Counted from the stretch's first letter, positions 12,801-26,053 are shown. The stretch is 64,000 bases of DNA from Camarhynchus parvulus (GCF_901933205.1 NC_044572.1:109380965-109444964), one strand, 5' to 3'. The notes: generated by a model not told the origin, from the letters alone. Program-made: numbers and translations.

Positions 12801-14753
12801 GTCGCTGCTTTTTTCACATTACGTTTTGGGTTAGTATTTCTGCAAAGAGGCTATACAGAAATCCCAGAGCAATTTAGGCCTCTAAGATTTCTCCATTCTG
12901 TAATTTATTTTGACAAAATAATAGCCATATTGCTCTGTATTAATGGATTATTGTGATACTTGGATATTGCATTCAAAACACTGCATTTCAGTACAATTGC
13001 TCAAACCCAAACTTTATATAGGTAGAATATGTTATTTGCTGCATTCCTTTTATTCTGAGCAAATCTACCACATCTAACTCTCTCATTTTCTGGGAAAAAG
13101 GCCGCTTACTTTTGACACATTTTCTTCTGTGTTCTTTTTCTCCACTGTTTAAGTCAGAATTAGGCTATTGTCTTTGTATTTTATTTTTATTTGATATTTG
13201 GGAAGCAATAAGCTAACCTGTGTTCTGTGTCCAGTCTGGAAGAGTGACTAATTCCACAAAGACTGCTGCTCACTGGCTGATCACTGCACTTGCAATTTAC
13301 TTTTACTGTCAAAAATGCTGAAGCCCTGCAGCTAAGCATTTTGCTTCCAAATGCAGATGACTAAGCTGATAATCCTTTTTTTCCCTAGTTTTTGGGACTG
13401 ATAAGTGAGATTCAGGAGTCCCCACCAGGGTGGTATTGGAAGTAGTAGGAGTTCTGGAGAAGCTGTGAGGAATTTTGGTTGAATTTGGGGATGATCTGCT
13501 GTTAAGAGTTGTTCAGTGCTCTACTTAGTTCATGCTTACAGAAAAGAATTCCTTTTATTTCTGACAGCAAAGAAAAATTTCATTCCCAGCCACTGCCTCA
13601 ATGTCTTCCCTCACTAAAACAAAACAACAGGTGACTAGATCTTGAAGTGTCATATCTGACTTATTTGGTAGTTGTTTTCTGCTCCTTGATAGTGCTGGGA
13701 TATAAACTTGAGGTTATCCCAGCTGCTCTGGCTACTTCTCTGCTCACTAAAATAAAGACTGCCTGGTTTAATAATTAATATTTGCTGAGGCTGCTTTTAC
13801 ATGTGCATTTATTATGTTCAGAGGATCCCAGACTCTGCATGTAAAGATCTAAGTTGGCATCTTGCAGTGAGAGTTTCCCTGCCCATGGGAACCCAGGCTT
13901 GTGTATGTACGTTTTTGAAGCAAAGGGTTGTGCTGGTATGTGGAGGCTTATCTGCTCAGCCTTTTCATCTGAATGGAGCCTTCTACGATGAACTGACAGC
14001 ATGAAAAATTCAGTCCATCCTGTTCAGAATTACATGTGTTTGTTCAGTCCTTTGTTAAAACTGGTGCTGTTATTCATGCACCACTTTTGCTTCCGTGTAA
14101 GTTTTATTGTACTTTGATCTCCTGTAGCACCTAACAAACTTTTTAAAACCACTTACCCAGAAACCATTGTTTCACTGCAATTATAAAAGAACATGTAGTG
14201 AATCACAAATGAGAATATTACCCAACAAGATATTCCACAAACAGAAGAGCACTTACGTGCAATACAATACATTAATCATTTATAAGGAGTCAGTTACTAA
14301 AATAATTTTTTTTAATACTCTGGATGTGAGGATGTGAAAAGCCTGTTCATTGAGGATGTTTGTGTGCTTTTGAAACTTTATTAAGTTTCCATCCTCACGT
14401 TCTTGTCACAGATTTGAAAAGCAAAAGCTCGAATATAGTAGTTTGGGTGACTGCAGATTAAGGTAGCTCTATGGGTGTATATGTCTGCATGTGTATGTAC
14501 ACATATGTAGATGTATGTGTACAGATAAATTCAACAAACTTTTGTCTTTAAGAAAAATCCACAGTGTGCTTGGTGCTTCTTTACTTCTACAGAACTGCTC
14601 TTGCTCAAAGACTTTGTCTACTGAGACACTTTCACAGTCAGGATCTGTGGTCATTGTAACTGGATCTCTCAAATGAATGGGAGTTTGATAAATCAAGCTG
14701 AGCTATCACTTCTTCACTGGGGTTGGCTTTAGACATACATTCTTATAAAGGAC

Positions 14754-14795
14754 GGGATAGGGAAGGATAGGGAAGGGAAAGGGAAAGGAGGAAAG
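14754..14795 (+). repeat. GGGAA/GGATA-type purine-rich simple repeat
   Basis: Short imperfect tandem units of the types GGGATA, GGAAGGATA, GGGAA and GGGAAA run for about 42 bases, with purine throughout except for two T residues. This is simple-sequence DNA. It generates part of the spurious minus-strand open frame at 14706-14888, which encodes a run of Phe-Pro repeats. Confidence 0.8.
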
Positions 14796-17700
14796 CCTCA
14801 AGAAATCTTGTTTCGAATTGCCTGTGTGAAGGTGTAGTGTCCCCACTCCCCATTCAGACACAGGTCGTGTGTCAGCAGACAGCAACATGAGCTGCCTTCT
14901 GTCCGTTCCCTAGGCTGGTGGGATGTGCTCCAATGCCAGTCACGAGCTGCAGAGTTCACTTAGCACCACACTGTGCCCAGTGACGATGCACAGCATTTTA
15001 GCAACTGCTGAAGCTGAAACCAACTCAGAGCTGCCTTGTACCTGCACAGCTCAGGGAGGAAGCAGAGAAATTGGGGTTTGTCAATCATGGCCCATGGAGA
15101 CATTCCTGGGATGGTGCACATTTGTGGTGAAACCAGTAGAGTGGGAGACCTTTCCAGCACAGTGTCTGGTCTGACTCCTGCTTTTGGAGCAGAAATATCA
15201 TTAAGAATTCTGTCACCACTGGGCAAAGATGCACTCTTCCCTGGGCATCTCTGCCTCTTTGGAGGGGAAACAGAGCAACGGAAAGGACCAGCTGCAGACT
15301 GTAATTGTTTTGAAGCAGCTTTCCACTCCATTAGTAGAATGAAGGTACAGTCTGGGTCTTTTAATTTCCCATGTTGATGTAGGCAACAAATCAGATAGAT
15401 GTGTTGGGGAATTATTCACCACATCTGATAACTCAGCTTTTAAATGAAGAGCAGGACTTTCCAGATCTTGCAGGAAATGGCAAAAACAGCAGGTGATAAC
15501 AGATTAAACACTTCTAAACTGTCTTCTTTTTTAAGTGCTAAAGTTTGGGCAAAAGAAATGGCCATTTTTCTAGAAAGAAAACTGTGCAACAAGTAAATTG
15601 GTTCCAACCTAAATCTATTCTACTTGTCATGCTGGAAAATGCAGCAGTTGTGATTCCTGTAGCAGAATTTAAAATGGCAAGCATATTTAAATGAGTTTGT
15701 CTAGTGAAACTTGGCTAAAACTATCATATCAGTGGGATGATACCGTGAGAGCTTTACAATTTAAACCAAATTTCTTTTGGCTGTGATGCCATCCTCAGCC
15801 CCATTGTGGTGAATAACCTGTGTGGCTCATGCTCTGTGCTTTCAGATCATTCTGCAGTGATTCTTCTGCTTCTCCCATTTTCATGACCCTTCTGTAGGCC
15901 AAAGTGCTGTAGGTATGTGCTGTTCACAGACCCTGTGCTTGAGGAGTGGTGAGAGAAAGGCATTCCCTCTTGTTTTCACCTGGCCAGCTGCATTCTTGAA
16001 TAAACTGGATGGCGTGGTTGTGGGGCAGGGAGGGGAGATGGTCTTTGACAAAGATCAAAATGAAGGTATTCCAAGATGGCTTTGTGGTTTAGCTTTCCTC
16101 ATGGGATCAAATCCCAAAAGAGATCAGACTGTCTGAATGTTAGGAAAGGAACCTAACCCCCCCCCTCCTTCTGACAGCTATTGCCCTCTGCCCTAATGGC
16201 TTTTTGAAAAGAATGTCTGTTAATTCATAAATGCATTCCCTTTTCACTCTTAAATATCCCTGTTTATGCTCTAGAAGTATTTGTGCTAGGACACACTGCA
16301 TTACATACATAAACTTTCCATGGCTTTAAATGCAATATTACTGTTTGTGTCTTTTTTCAGAGATGTTGAGCATCTCTAACTCTGAAGGCCATGGCAAGTC
16401 TATATGGCAGTCACATATTACTCTCTTTACCAGGTATCTCCTGTTCTATTTTCAATGCCAGACCTCAGTACTCACAATTCAACTGTTTATTGAAGGTGAA
16501 TTCCTTATCTTCTGTCTCCTATTTATCAACTCTTGTAATTTATCATTGTTTTATGCTGTCGTATGCATGATCCAGAACCACAGTTCTTTCGACCCTATAA
16601 AAAAATTGATGGGTAGAATGGCTCAAAAAATAATCTACACTGGAAATCTTATTAAAAGTAAAATTCAACTCGTTATTACAAAATTGACAGTCCGATTCAT
16701 TCACCTGTCCAGGGCAGAATGGAAGGTCAACTAAAATTTGAACCCTTGGTAAGGAAGTGTCACTTCATATTAGTGTAACAGGCACTCCAAAGATAGGATC
16801 ACACATTACTGAAGGTAAGAGGTGCAAAAACCCACTTACAGACATAAAAGCAACATCCTGTACAAAGTAGAGTTATTGAGTAGAACATTGGTATTATAAT
16901 CTCTCAAATGACAGCTTTATCTGACTGTAATTCATCATGAAGTAGAGTTTCTGGTGTGTCAGGAGTTCTCTTGACCTGATGCAAGAACTTTACAGCTTAA
17001 CTTTATGCCCTCAGGAAATTTAATAGGTTATCTCAATCCTACATCTAGCCTTTCCCAGCCTTTGAAGGTACTCAAATTCCTGTAATAGCCACTACTTATT
17101 ACAGTGGAAACTTAAAAATTCTAAAGCTTTGTCTTTTTGTCATAGCTGACACAATTGGACTGAAGTGTCTTAACATATTACAAGATACTTGTTTGCTGTT
17201 TTTTATTTTGGAGTTGGCAGAAAGAAGTCACACTCTTAACTCTTCACCAGTTTTCACTACATTGGACTTGTTCTGAGAGTTGTAAACAGTGTATTCAGAA
17301 ATTAGCTCCTAGGTGGGATCTTTTGTGTCCTATGTGTGTCACTGCAGAAACATTTCAGGTCTGTCCAGTGAATTTGGAAAGGAGACTTCAATGCCAAGTG
17401 CTCTTTGTAGTCACTTGGATAGATCTGAGGTATGGTCCTGACCACGCTCATCACATGGCTCTGAAACACTCATTTACTGCCTCAGAAGAAGGAACTATTT
17501 TGTTCCTCTTTCTCCAGACGTTGGTTTGTGTGAAGCCTGCTTGAGTTTTCCTTCCAGCATGCTGATAGGATTGCCTGTTGCTTGGCCAGGGATCCTATTT
17601 CTTGCAGCTAATCTGAACATGCATCTCAGGTTTCTTTTCAATCTGCTGAAATACGACTGTGATAATTTTATCTCGACAGCCTGTATGGCTCCACTTGTAT

Positions 17701-20700
17701 TCGAGCGTCAGTCTGCCTGGCTGTGGCTTTCAGGCACATGACCTTGGGAGAGGCACAGACTACTCATGTTGTGGAAGCCTTCTCTGTCAGGGTGATGTGC
17801 ATGTGCATGTGTGTGGTATGGCTTTGTAATGCCATGGCAGACACAAAAACTGTCCTTTGGTGTTTCTCACTGGCCAGACTGGCCACAGAACAGTTTTACT
17901 GGGCTTGTGCAGGTTCACCTGGCAGCTCTGCCTGCTCTCTGCTTCCCTCCTGGTTTTGTTTTACTGCTTGTTTTCAGCTCAGTGGAGGGTAGTTGATAGT
18001 GTAGTCCGTGATAAATAAAATATGTAAGTTCCTGACTATGTAATAGATTGGTAGCACCACCAATTAGGAAAGTTGCCCAGCAGTTCCCATTATAGTACCT
18101 TAAAGCTTTTCAGAGTATTTGTAAAACTTTTAATGTCTGAACTGAAATTTTTCTAGCCAGCTGTTTTCCTCAGCCTGAGTATTTTTGGAATATTTCAGCA
18201 AAAGTGATTCAGTAAGACTGAGAACAAGATTGGCATAAAAATAAGTTGGGTTTCTTCACATTTAAAGAAAATCTTGGGTTATTTTCTTTGGTGTACTTCA
18301 GTGTTCTTGTACACTGGAACAAGGATATAAACTTCAGTAGAACACATGACCTTTGCATGAGTAGTACTTCTCTTATTTGTCCCTGTGGAAATCTGCCCGT
18401 TTGGCCTATACAGTAGCCCTCAGGGGAAAATAAATCCAGAGCAGCTTATCCATGTTAAGAACCAGCTGCAGAGGAAGATCCTTGATGGAACTAGTCTCTC
18501 TACAGGTGCTGGCGAGTCTTCCAAGTGTGCTCGTGGCACCCAGGTCGTTCCTTGGTCCTTGAGCAGTTGTCAGGGTTTCTGCTGTATTTGTCTTCACATG
18601 GATTTGGGTGCACAGGTGTATACTGAGAAATCAAATGCTATACCCCTAAGTCTTGCACACACTGAGGGCAATGCTGCAGTTTCACAGGCAGCCTGAACTT
18701 TGACATCTCCAGTCTCTTAAACACTGAGACTGCTAAAGCAAAAAAACACATAGCACTCTCATTCCTAAATTCCTCAGGAATAATTCTGCAGTATAGTGTG
18801 GCTTGTGGAGTAAAGGTGACAGAACCTTCAGTTTCTTTGTAGTAATTACACTGCTTAGCATTCAAAACAACCTTGATAGACGATCCCAAAGCACACTGGG
18901 CTTTCCCATCTTTCTCACATGAAGTGTGCATGACATCTACTCTTCTGGCAGCATTCTGGTAGGACAGGCGGGGGGCGGGAGAGGAACCCTCCTTGTTCTT
19001 GGACAGCACTGTCTCAGGGGAAGGAAAGTGGCTTAAATTCTAAGTTCATTTCCATTTTAGTTTATGAAGCACTGCTTTTCAAAACTCCTGGGTTTTACCA
19101 TACTTCCAGCCTTTAGCTGAACAGATGTCAGAAAAAGACAAACAGAAGGAAGATAAATATGTGAACATTTCAAAACTTTTTTTATGGCACATTGGCCAGT
19201 ACTGAGTAGAAAAGCATCCTGCTGTCATTAGTGAGTTTGATGTCAGGATTACACCTCTGTTCAGCTCTGCATTTTTTTGTTGTTGCTGTTCTCTTTTAGT
19301 AATCTCCCTTTTTTTCAGAAGGAGCCTTTTTGATTCAATGTCTGTTTTGTTCAATGTGGTCAGATGAATGTTATTTCCTACTTAGTAAATGCCCCATGCT
19401 TACAGTACTTTATTCACATGAGTAGATTTGCTTAAGATCAATGTGAGTGTTGCATGGTTGGGTTAGCAAAGAGTTAATATTTTTGACCAAGCTGCCTAAT
19501 ACTTCGGGATACATTTCTTTATTGATCCTCCAATCCTCTTAGGTCTGCCTAAATAAGTTCTTTATGATGGAAAATAACTTTGCAATTTATAATACTGTGA
19601 GATCACTTTCCCCTCAAAAGATCATCTGTATATAGTCCTTCTTACTTTCAGACTCGCTGCTCCTGCTCCAGTTTCCTCTCTGGTAGTGATGGTTTAAGGA
19701 TAAATAATAAGCGAAGTTTGCAGGAAATTGTTTTTTACAAACTCAACTTGTACCTGATGAAAACACAAACAAAATTCTAGCAAGTGGGAGTCATAGCATC
19801 TTAAAGAGATGCATAAATCAACAGGTCCTCCCCCCAGTTGTCTGTAATAACAAGGCTTTGGGATTTTTTTCTGATCTCCTGCATAAGAATGTCTGTGTTT
19901 GCTTGTCATGCATTTTGCTTCACTGGACCCCATGTTTTTGACTGCTCGATGGGAAATGTCCTGGCCAAGGCATAAAGAGCATGGAGAGGGTATGAGTATA
20001 TCTCAGTAACTCCGCTCTACAAACATTTTCCAAAGTTATAAAATTCACCAACAGAACAACTAAAAATACCATAGTTGAGTGGTTCATTAAAGAACCTTTT
20101 ATTAATGTGAGGCAGATTTTCCCACTACAGAGGAATACATGTTTGGAAACAAGTAAAAAGAAGACATCCTGCATCCCAGCAATTTATTCAAGACAAAGGT
20201 TGCCTTCCTGATGTCTGCAGAGAAACCATCAGTTTTGCATACTGTAATTTGTGTTGTGACCCCCAGGCCTTGTATAGGAATGTATTAAGGGGTTCAGAAA
20301 GCTGTGCTGAACTCAGTCATTATTTCACTTTAAATCCTACCTGAATAAATGGATTACCAGCTGCTTAGACAAAAATATTTCAATTAAGACAGGAGAGTAA
20401 CTGGTAAATTCTATGGATAAACATTTCCCACGTAATAATGCAGGAAAATTGTTAACTTCCCATTACAAAAAGGAAGACTGCTGAACAGCATGAGCTGATG
20501 TGCAGATACGAGCAACTGTGAGTTTATATTGCTGTTGCAAGTGGTTTCGTGTGTACAGAAATAACTGCTGTGCAGGCCAGGCTGGGTGCCAGAGTCGTCA
20601 TCTCTGCTTGTATGGTGCTGAGGTTGCCAGCACTTACCCTAAAACTGATGTAGCTGTTGGCATAGCGGAGACTCGCAGTGTTCTCTTTGATGTCCGAAGT

Positions 20701-20889
20701 ACAATGCAGTGTATAGGCAACTCATTTACAAAGGGAGCAGCAGAAATACAAATCTTCATGTCTGTGATGAGAAGGAGCAGCTGGGTGTTTGCTGGAGGCC
20801 AGAGAGGGCAGTGGGACAGCAGAGCATGAGCAGGATTTTTCTGTTGGTGTCCTGTCGCTTCCCAGGTGCTCTGACCAGAGCCTGACCAC

Positions 20890-21354
20890 AGCATTTTGTT
20901 GGAGTGAGTCCAGAGGGGTGCCACAAAGTTGGTGAGGGGACTGCAGCACCTCCTCTATGAAGACAGGCTGACAAATGTGGAACTGTTCATCCCAGGGAGG
21001 AGAAGGTTGCATGGAGGCCTCACAGCAGCCTTCCAATACCTGAAGGAGGCCTACAGGAAGGCTGGAGAGGGACTCTGCATCAGGAACTGTAGTGACAGGA
21101 CAAGGACTAATAGGTACAAATTGAAAGAGGGGAAATTTAGGTTAGATACATGGAAGAAATACATAGATGGTGAAGCCCTGGAACAGGTTGTCCAGAGGGG
21201 CTGTGAATCCCATCCTTGGAAGTGTTCAAGGCTGAGTTGAATGGGACTCTGAGCAACCTGGTGTAGCAGAAGGTTTCCTTGCCTTTGGCAGAGGAGTTGG
21301 AACTAGATGGTCTTTAATGTCCCTTCCAACCCAAACCATTCTATGATTCTATGA
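20890..21354 (+). mobile_element. CR1 LINE 3' end with TTCTATGATTCTATGA tail
   Basis: A 5'-truncated CR1 retrotransposon on the plus strand. Landmarks in order are GAGTCCAGAGGGGTGCCACA (about 20907), GACTGCAGCACCTCCTCTAT, GAAGACAGGCTGA, GACAGGACAAGGACTAATAG, CCCTGGAACAGGTTGTCCAG and GTTGGAACTAGATGGTCTTT. The element ends in CATTCTATGATTCTATGA (21338-21355), the short tandem tail diagnostic of CR1 in birds. It contains only the extreme end of ORF2 and the 3' UTR, so it is a dead copy. The segment just upstream (20770-20890) is not clearly CR1. The plus-strand frame at 20929-21240 belongs to the element and is not a gene. Confidence 0.93.
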
Positions 21355-23977
21355 TTTTGTTAGCAAACAGAATTCAGGTTTCCATCTACAAATGGGTTCA
21401 GACAAAAAGGCTTAAAAGAAAGAAAAAAAAACTGTCTTAGGTCCAAAAAGATTTAAAATATTGGCTGTGCAACTGAAAATAAAACTCTGTGACAGTTACT
21501 CTCCAATCATATTAATCAAGTGGCCTTTAAACAACAAAACCATTCAGATTATCCGCTGGGAAGTGGAGTTGGGCTGTCAGCTGAATAGACTCACTCTACT
21601 GACAGTAAACATAACTTTGGTGATGAAACTTTGCCTCTGGCTGCATGATAAAGGAGCTAAAACTCTCACTCTCTGATAAAGCATATAGTTCTCAGGATAT
21701 GTGATACCATGAGATGTGCTTCTCATCCCAGGAATTTGCACCTTACGCAGCAGTACGGAAAAAACAATATAGGCACTGTGTGAAGAAATGAGATACATGT
21801 CATTCATAAAAAGTGCCATGACTATGTCATCAGTTAATAGGCAGTACAGCATGTACCAAAACTACTTTGAAAAATAGTGTGGTGTTTGAAGTTTTTCTTT
21901 CTAGCTAAAAGGTACTTTCAGTCCTTCTACACTCAGGAGCAGAAGCTAGTATTTTTTAGAGCATCTTTGTTTTCATACTCTCCTAGGATGTGTCCTACCT
22001 TATTACCACACCTTTTCATTTGATAACCTCTGTTTGGAATTAAGAGTACTGGAATGTAAAATACTGATTCTTAGAGAAGCTTTAAAACTGAAGTTTACTT
22101 TTTATGAGGCAAAGCAGCCTACATGAGTTCTGTTTATGCATTGCTTTGGCTTGCCAAACAGTTTTGTTTGTATATATCCCAGAGCATGGCAATTTCTTGG
22201 ACAGGGGTGATTTCTGCCTTTGTTTCTTGCTCCAAGCGTGTGGTCAGTGCAGAGAAGAAGGCCAGACTTAGCCTTAATTGGGTCAGATTCTGGCTTCTGA
22301 GAGCACCTGAGTGTTCAGCTAATTTTAAAAAATAGCACAGAAACAGTGAGTATAAAGGATATAATCTCTCTAAAAGTAGCTTTAGGTATGAGCAACCTGT
22401 CAGGTTTCTCACTTATGGCTATGGACAACATGTATTAACGACTGCAAGGAAAGCTGCAATTCTTTCAGATAAATCAGCTGGTCTGATTACCATTATTATT
22501 AATACTTCAGAGGGAAAAAGCTGATTTGGAAATGAGCTTTTTTAAGCAAGATGTCATTTTAACATCATTTTGGAAAGAGCTCTGGCATCCAGATTCATAT
22601 ATCTAGCTGAAGAGGTGGAAACCTCAATATACTAAATAACTCACTGACTGACAACTCTATTCTAGTAAACACACCAGAGGTTTGCCTCTGGCACCAGCAC
22701 AAACTGGGATGGCACAGCACGCGTTCATACCACTGAACTCAGTCTCTAGATGGGTGGCCAGAAGCAAACAGCTTGCTGGAAATGTCTCTGGACTCTGCAA
22801 ACTCCCAAACTCTGCCCAGGAGCCCTCTGGAGGAAGGAGGCCCAAAATCGTGCCAGGGACGCTGTGGTGTTATAGCAGTGCAGGCAACAGCTCCAGCTCT
22901 CAGGAGCACGTCCTTGCCCAGTGTCACTTACTAATATAGACATATTCTTATCAGGGGGATGGGACCAAATAAAGAAGAAGCTGTGGTTTGGTTGCTGTCA
23001 CTCTCCATTGTGTTGCAAGATGTGGTTATGAACCCTGTTGAACGCTGTAATAGGTTATTGAATAACTCTGGGCAACCTGCCCCCCTAACAGCGCCAGAGT
23101 TAAGTTGGAACAAATCTACCCTGGGAAAAGCCAGAGCCCAGCATGACTGCTTTTCTTCTGCTGGGCAGGATCTTTCTGTCAGTGGGTTTTTTTCAAGACA
23201 CATTATACATTTGCTTTTAAAAGCCATGAATATATTTGTAGGGAAATCTTGACATTGACTACAAAAAAGTTTGTCTCCTGGGCCCAGCACTGTACTCAGT
23301 GTGCTGCAGTAAATCACTGAAACCCTAAATTCTGGCATTTATTTTATTTTCCAAATTCCTCTGTATCTGGCATTATGTTTTCTCTATTTACAAAGAAGTA
23401 TTTTTATTGGTATTTTTATTTTATTTATTATTTACCTTTTATTGGTACCTCAATGTACATAACATGGTGATATTACTGTGGATTGGGTAGCAACACCTAG
23501 CTCTGGTGTCTCGGAGTTGCCAGATATTACTGATGCATGTGTGCAAATAGCTAAACAATCCAAATGGGAAAAATCAGGTTTTGGAAGGAATCTGAGTGTC
23601 CAGGGCTTGTTAGCATCAGTTCCAGTAGATCCAAATTGTGTCAGGATGTGCTTGTATGTAGATGTGAGAGAAATCACAGTCAGGTGGTGAGCTGAAGGAC
23701 CAGCACTGCACAGCTTTCATTCCTTTTCAGAGCAGTTTTCCTGAGTCATGGCTGTGAAGGAAACACTTGTTCATATGCATGATACTAAGCATACAATTCA
23801 TTCCACACAGACTGTTAAAATTAAGTGCCCAAAGTTCATATAATTTCCAACTATAACGTGAAGATCTGTTTTCTGCTTGCCCAAATTTTTTTTCAAATAC
23901 CATAATAATGGGCATTATGGGAAAGCTTAAATGTAGTAGAACTGCCTGTCCTGTTTCTACCTGTTTGGCTGATGATC
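21355..23977. other. Unique non-coding spacer between CR1 copies
   Basis: No repeat family, RNA gene or convincing exon was recognised. It holds an A/T-rich low-complexity patch at 23399-23445 (listed separately). The minus-strand frame at 22931-23338 (135 codons) has no recognisable domain and overlaps an antisense frame at 22959-23252, so I treat it as chance. Confidence 0.55.
23399..23445 (+). repeat. T/A-rich low-complexity tract (TTTTA/TATT units)
   Basis: Degenerate TATTT and TTTTA units run for about 47 bases, interrupted by two copies of ATTGG. It is ordinary low-complexity DNA with no tail or target-site pattern that would mark it as a retroposon end. Confidence 0.75.
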
Positions 23978-24398
23978 ACAGGGATGGAGCACCTCTCATA
24001 TGAAGACAGAGAGAGTTGGTATTGTTCAGCCTGGAGAAGACTCCACGGAGACCTTGGAGGAGCCTTCTGGTACCTAAGGTGACCTGCAAGCAGTTGGAGA
24101 GAGTGAGACTTTTTACAGGAGCATAGGCATAGGACAAGGGGGAATGGCTTTAAATTGAAAGAGTGTAGGTTTAGATTAGATATTAGGAAGAAGTTCTTTA
24201 CTGTAAGGGTGGTGAGACACTGGAACAGGTTTCCTGGAGAAGTTGTAGATGCCCCATCCCTGGCAGTGTTCATGGCCAGGTTGGAAGGGCCTGTGAGCAG
24301 CCTGGTCTAGTAGAAGCTGTCCCTGCCCATGGCCAGGGGATTTGAATTACATGATCTTTAGGGCCCTTTCCAACACAAACCATTCTGTAGTTCTGTGT
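23978..24398 (+). mobile_element. CR1 LINE 3' end, second copy
   Basis: A plus-strand 5'-truncated CR1. Landmarks are GGATGGAGCACCTCTCATAT (about 23982), GTTCAGCCTGGAGAAGA (about 24027), AGGACAAGGGGGAATGGCTT (about 24131), TTAGATTAGATATTAGGAAG, GTGGTGAGACACTGGAACAG, GATGCCCCATCCCTGGCAGT and CAGCCTGGTCTAGTAGAAG. The decayed terminus CCATTCTGTAGTTCTGTG follows. It covers the end of ORF2 and the 3' UTR only. The TTAGATTAGATATTAGGAAG block places it nearer to the 40.9-42.2 kb copy than to the 25.4 kb copy. The minus-strand frame 23893-24273 is an antisense shadow of this element. Confidence 0.93.
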
Positions 24399-25367
24399 TG
24401 CTCACAATATCCAAAGGCTTAAGGAAAGAAAAACTCACTGCTGGCCTATCACTGGTGCGTAGGCCAGCTAAAACTGCTGAGCACTCTGCAGTTTAATCAT
24501 AACAATAAACATTGTGACATTTTTAGGGAGGTAGATTTATTCCTTTTCTTAGAAATAAATTCTGTGCTGAGTAAGCAGGCTACTTCTGTAGTTTCCTTGG
24601 CATAAATCAAAAATTTGATATGACATATATATGAGATTCATGCTTTGGAGTAAAGTTTTTAGTTTAATTTGCAAATATTTTCATTTTCCTTGTGAAGGAA
24701 AGAATCCTTCTGCTCATCCTCCTTCAGTCTGGTGATGTGGGAGCTTTGGTTTCCAGTTCAGTGTTCATAGTTTCATGTTTCTATAGTTAACATGCCTATA
24801 GTGTGATGAAATAAGTTTTTGGATAATGGTAATTCTGCATGTAATTTGCCATCATTGGGCTTTTAAAGTCTCAGGCAGAGCAGAACTGTTGTATCCAGCT
24901 CAGGACTTGATCCACAGCCTAATATGGATGTAGAATGTCTCTGGCCTCAGCCTCTCTGAGCACGTTCAGAGCCTGCCAGGATCTCACTTTGGACTGTTTG
25001 CATGATGAATTCATCCTAAGCAGTAAACAAAATGTCGTTAATGCTCTAAATAGACTGCCCTGTTTCCTGGGTTCTCTGTGGTTCAGCTGTTATTTAACTT
25101 CAGCAACACAATTTTTTTCAAATCAGAAAATTAGCGTTTCAGTTTTTTGTTGCATTTGTGCAGGGACATATAGCTGAACTGTGGCACTGTGAAGCGTCTG
25201 TTTTACTTAAAAACTAAACTTTGAAGAGCATTTTAGTTCTTCTTTAACGTTGCTATTGTACCACTGTTTACAAATTCCCTGCTTTTAAAATTTACCCTGA
25301 GAATGGTGTTGTAAATGTAGTACTATCAGGCTAGAAAGAACTGAGAAGTTCCTGGGTAGGACATCAG
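24399..25367. other. Unique non-coding spacer
   Basis: No gene, RNA or repeat recognised. The open frame at 24935-25177 is short and carries no known motif. Confidence 0.55.
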
Positions 25368-25473
25368 TAGTCCTGGGCAGGCAGCTCTGAGTGGCCCTGT
25401 TGGAGCAGGGGGTGGGAGCAGATGACCTCCAGAGGTCCCTCTCAACCCCAGCCACTCTGCAGGTCTGTGGCAC
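25368..25473 (+). mobile_element. CR1 LINE 3' terminus, third copy (different subfamily)
   Basis: A very short plus-strand CR1 end. The block CCTGGGCAGGCAGCTCTGAG (about 25373) is followed by GTGGCCCTGTTGGAGCAGGG. Next comes the highly typical GATGACCTCCAGAGGTCCCT (about 25420-25440), then CTCAACCCCAGCCACTCTG. The 'gcctgggcaggcagct' block differs from the other copies here and suggests a separate subfamily. Only 3' UTR is present. The terminal ATTCTRTG-like tail is decayed to CACTCTGCAGGTCTGTGG. Confidence 0.85.
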
Positions 25474-26032
25474 AGTTCAGTTGCTGCCTCTACAAGAGAG
25501 CTCCTTTTCCTATGAGGACAGCCATCGACTTAATTTTTCTGTTGTTTATAGTTGTCTGAAAGAAGATTAAAACTCAAAATCTCTCTCTGGTGGCACTGTC
25601 TCTGAAGGAAACCTTGGATCTGCATTCTCTCTGACCGTGGTGCGTGACCATATGGGTCAGTTGGTAGTGGAGGATCTGGACGCTGCACAGCAGCCCACCT
25701 CAGCAGTTTTAAAAAGAGTATCTGTAGGAAAAGTCCTGTGGAGTCCTAGGGTGTAAACCAGTGTGTTCCAATTTCAATAAAAATATAGTCCAAAAAGAAG
25801 AAAAAGATATTCCTTCTGGGATGTTATTTCTGGCTCTTGTTTGTTTTTGTTAAATGGAGGGTCTAGAGGGAAGAGACTTGTTTCTCCATTTTACCCCATG
25901 CCCTTGAATGGGAGGGATTCTCTTGCTAAGTTTTGTCTCTGCCAACTACAGCTGGTAATCAGTTCACCAGCTCTCCCTACTTGTGCTTCAGCGTACTGAA
26001 CCTGAGAGTCGTCAAAGAATTACACAAGCTGC

Positions 26033-26053
26033 TTTTTTTTTTTTTTTTTTTTT
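26033..26053 (+). repeat. T21 homopolymer
   Basis: Twenty-one consecutive T residues, followed by CTTTTAAAG. It could be an old minus-strand retroposon poly(A) remnant or simply a pyrimidine tract. I see no recognisable retroposed sequence to the right that would complete a minus-strand insertion. Confidence 0.9.

Larger units (their letters stand above)
8226..20889. other. Non-coding stretch, no gene recognised
   Basis: Unique-looking non-coding DNA. It contains two polypurine tracts, which are listed separately. It also has moderately GC-rich patches around 9840-10200, 11020-11290, 11880-12300 and 14880-15330, and a degenerate TG/TA-rich patch at 14470-14525. Open frames of up to 185 codons (12020-12577 plus) occur, but they overlap other frames on both strands and show no domain, signal peptide or splice context that I recognise. 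I see no promoter-like CpG island. Confidence 0.55.

Noticed and set aside
14470..14525. TG-rich run considered as a microsatellite
   Set aside because: The units are too interrupted (TGTATG, CATGTG, GTACACATATG) to call a tandem array.
16330..16734. 134-codon plus-strand frame with hydrophobic stretches
   Set aside because: It is an AT-rich random frame. Hydrophobic content follows from the T-rich sequence, and no related family is recognised.
22931..23338. 135-codon minus-strand frame with several cysteines
   Set aside because: The cysteine spacing fits no zinc-binding motif that I know, and an antisense frame covers most of it.
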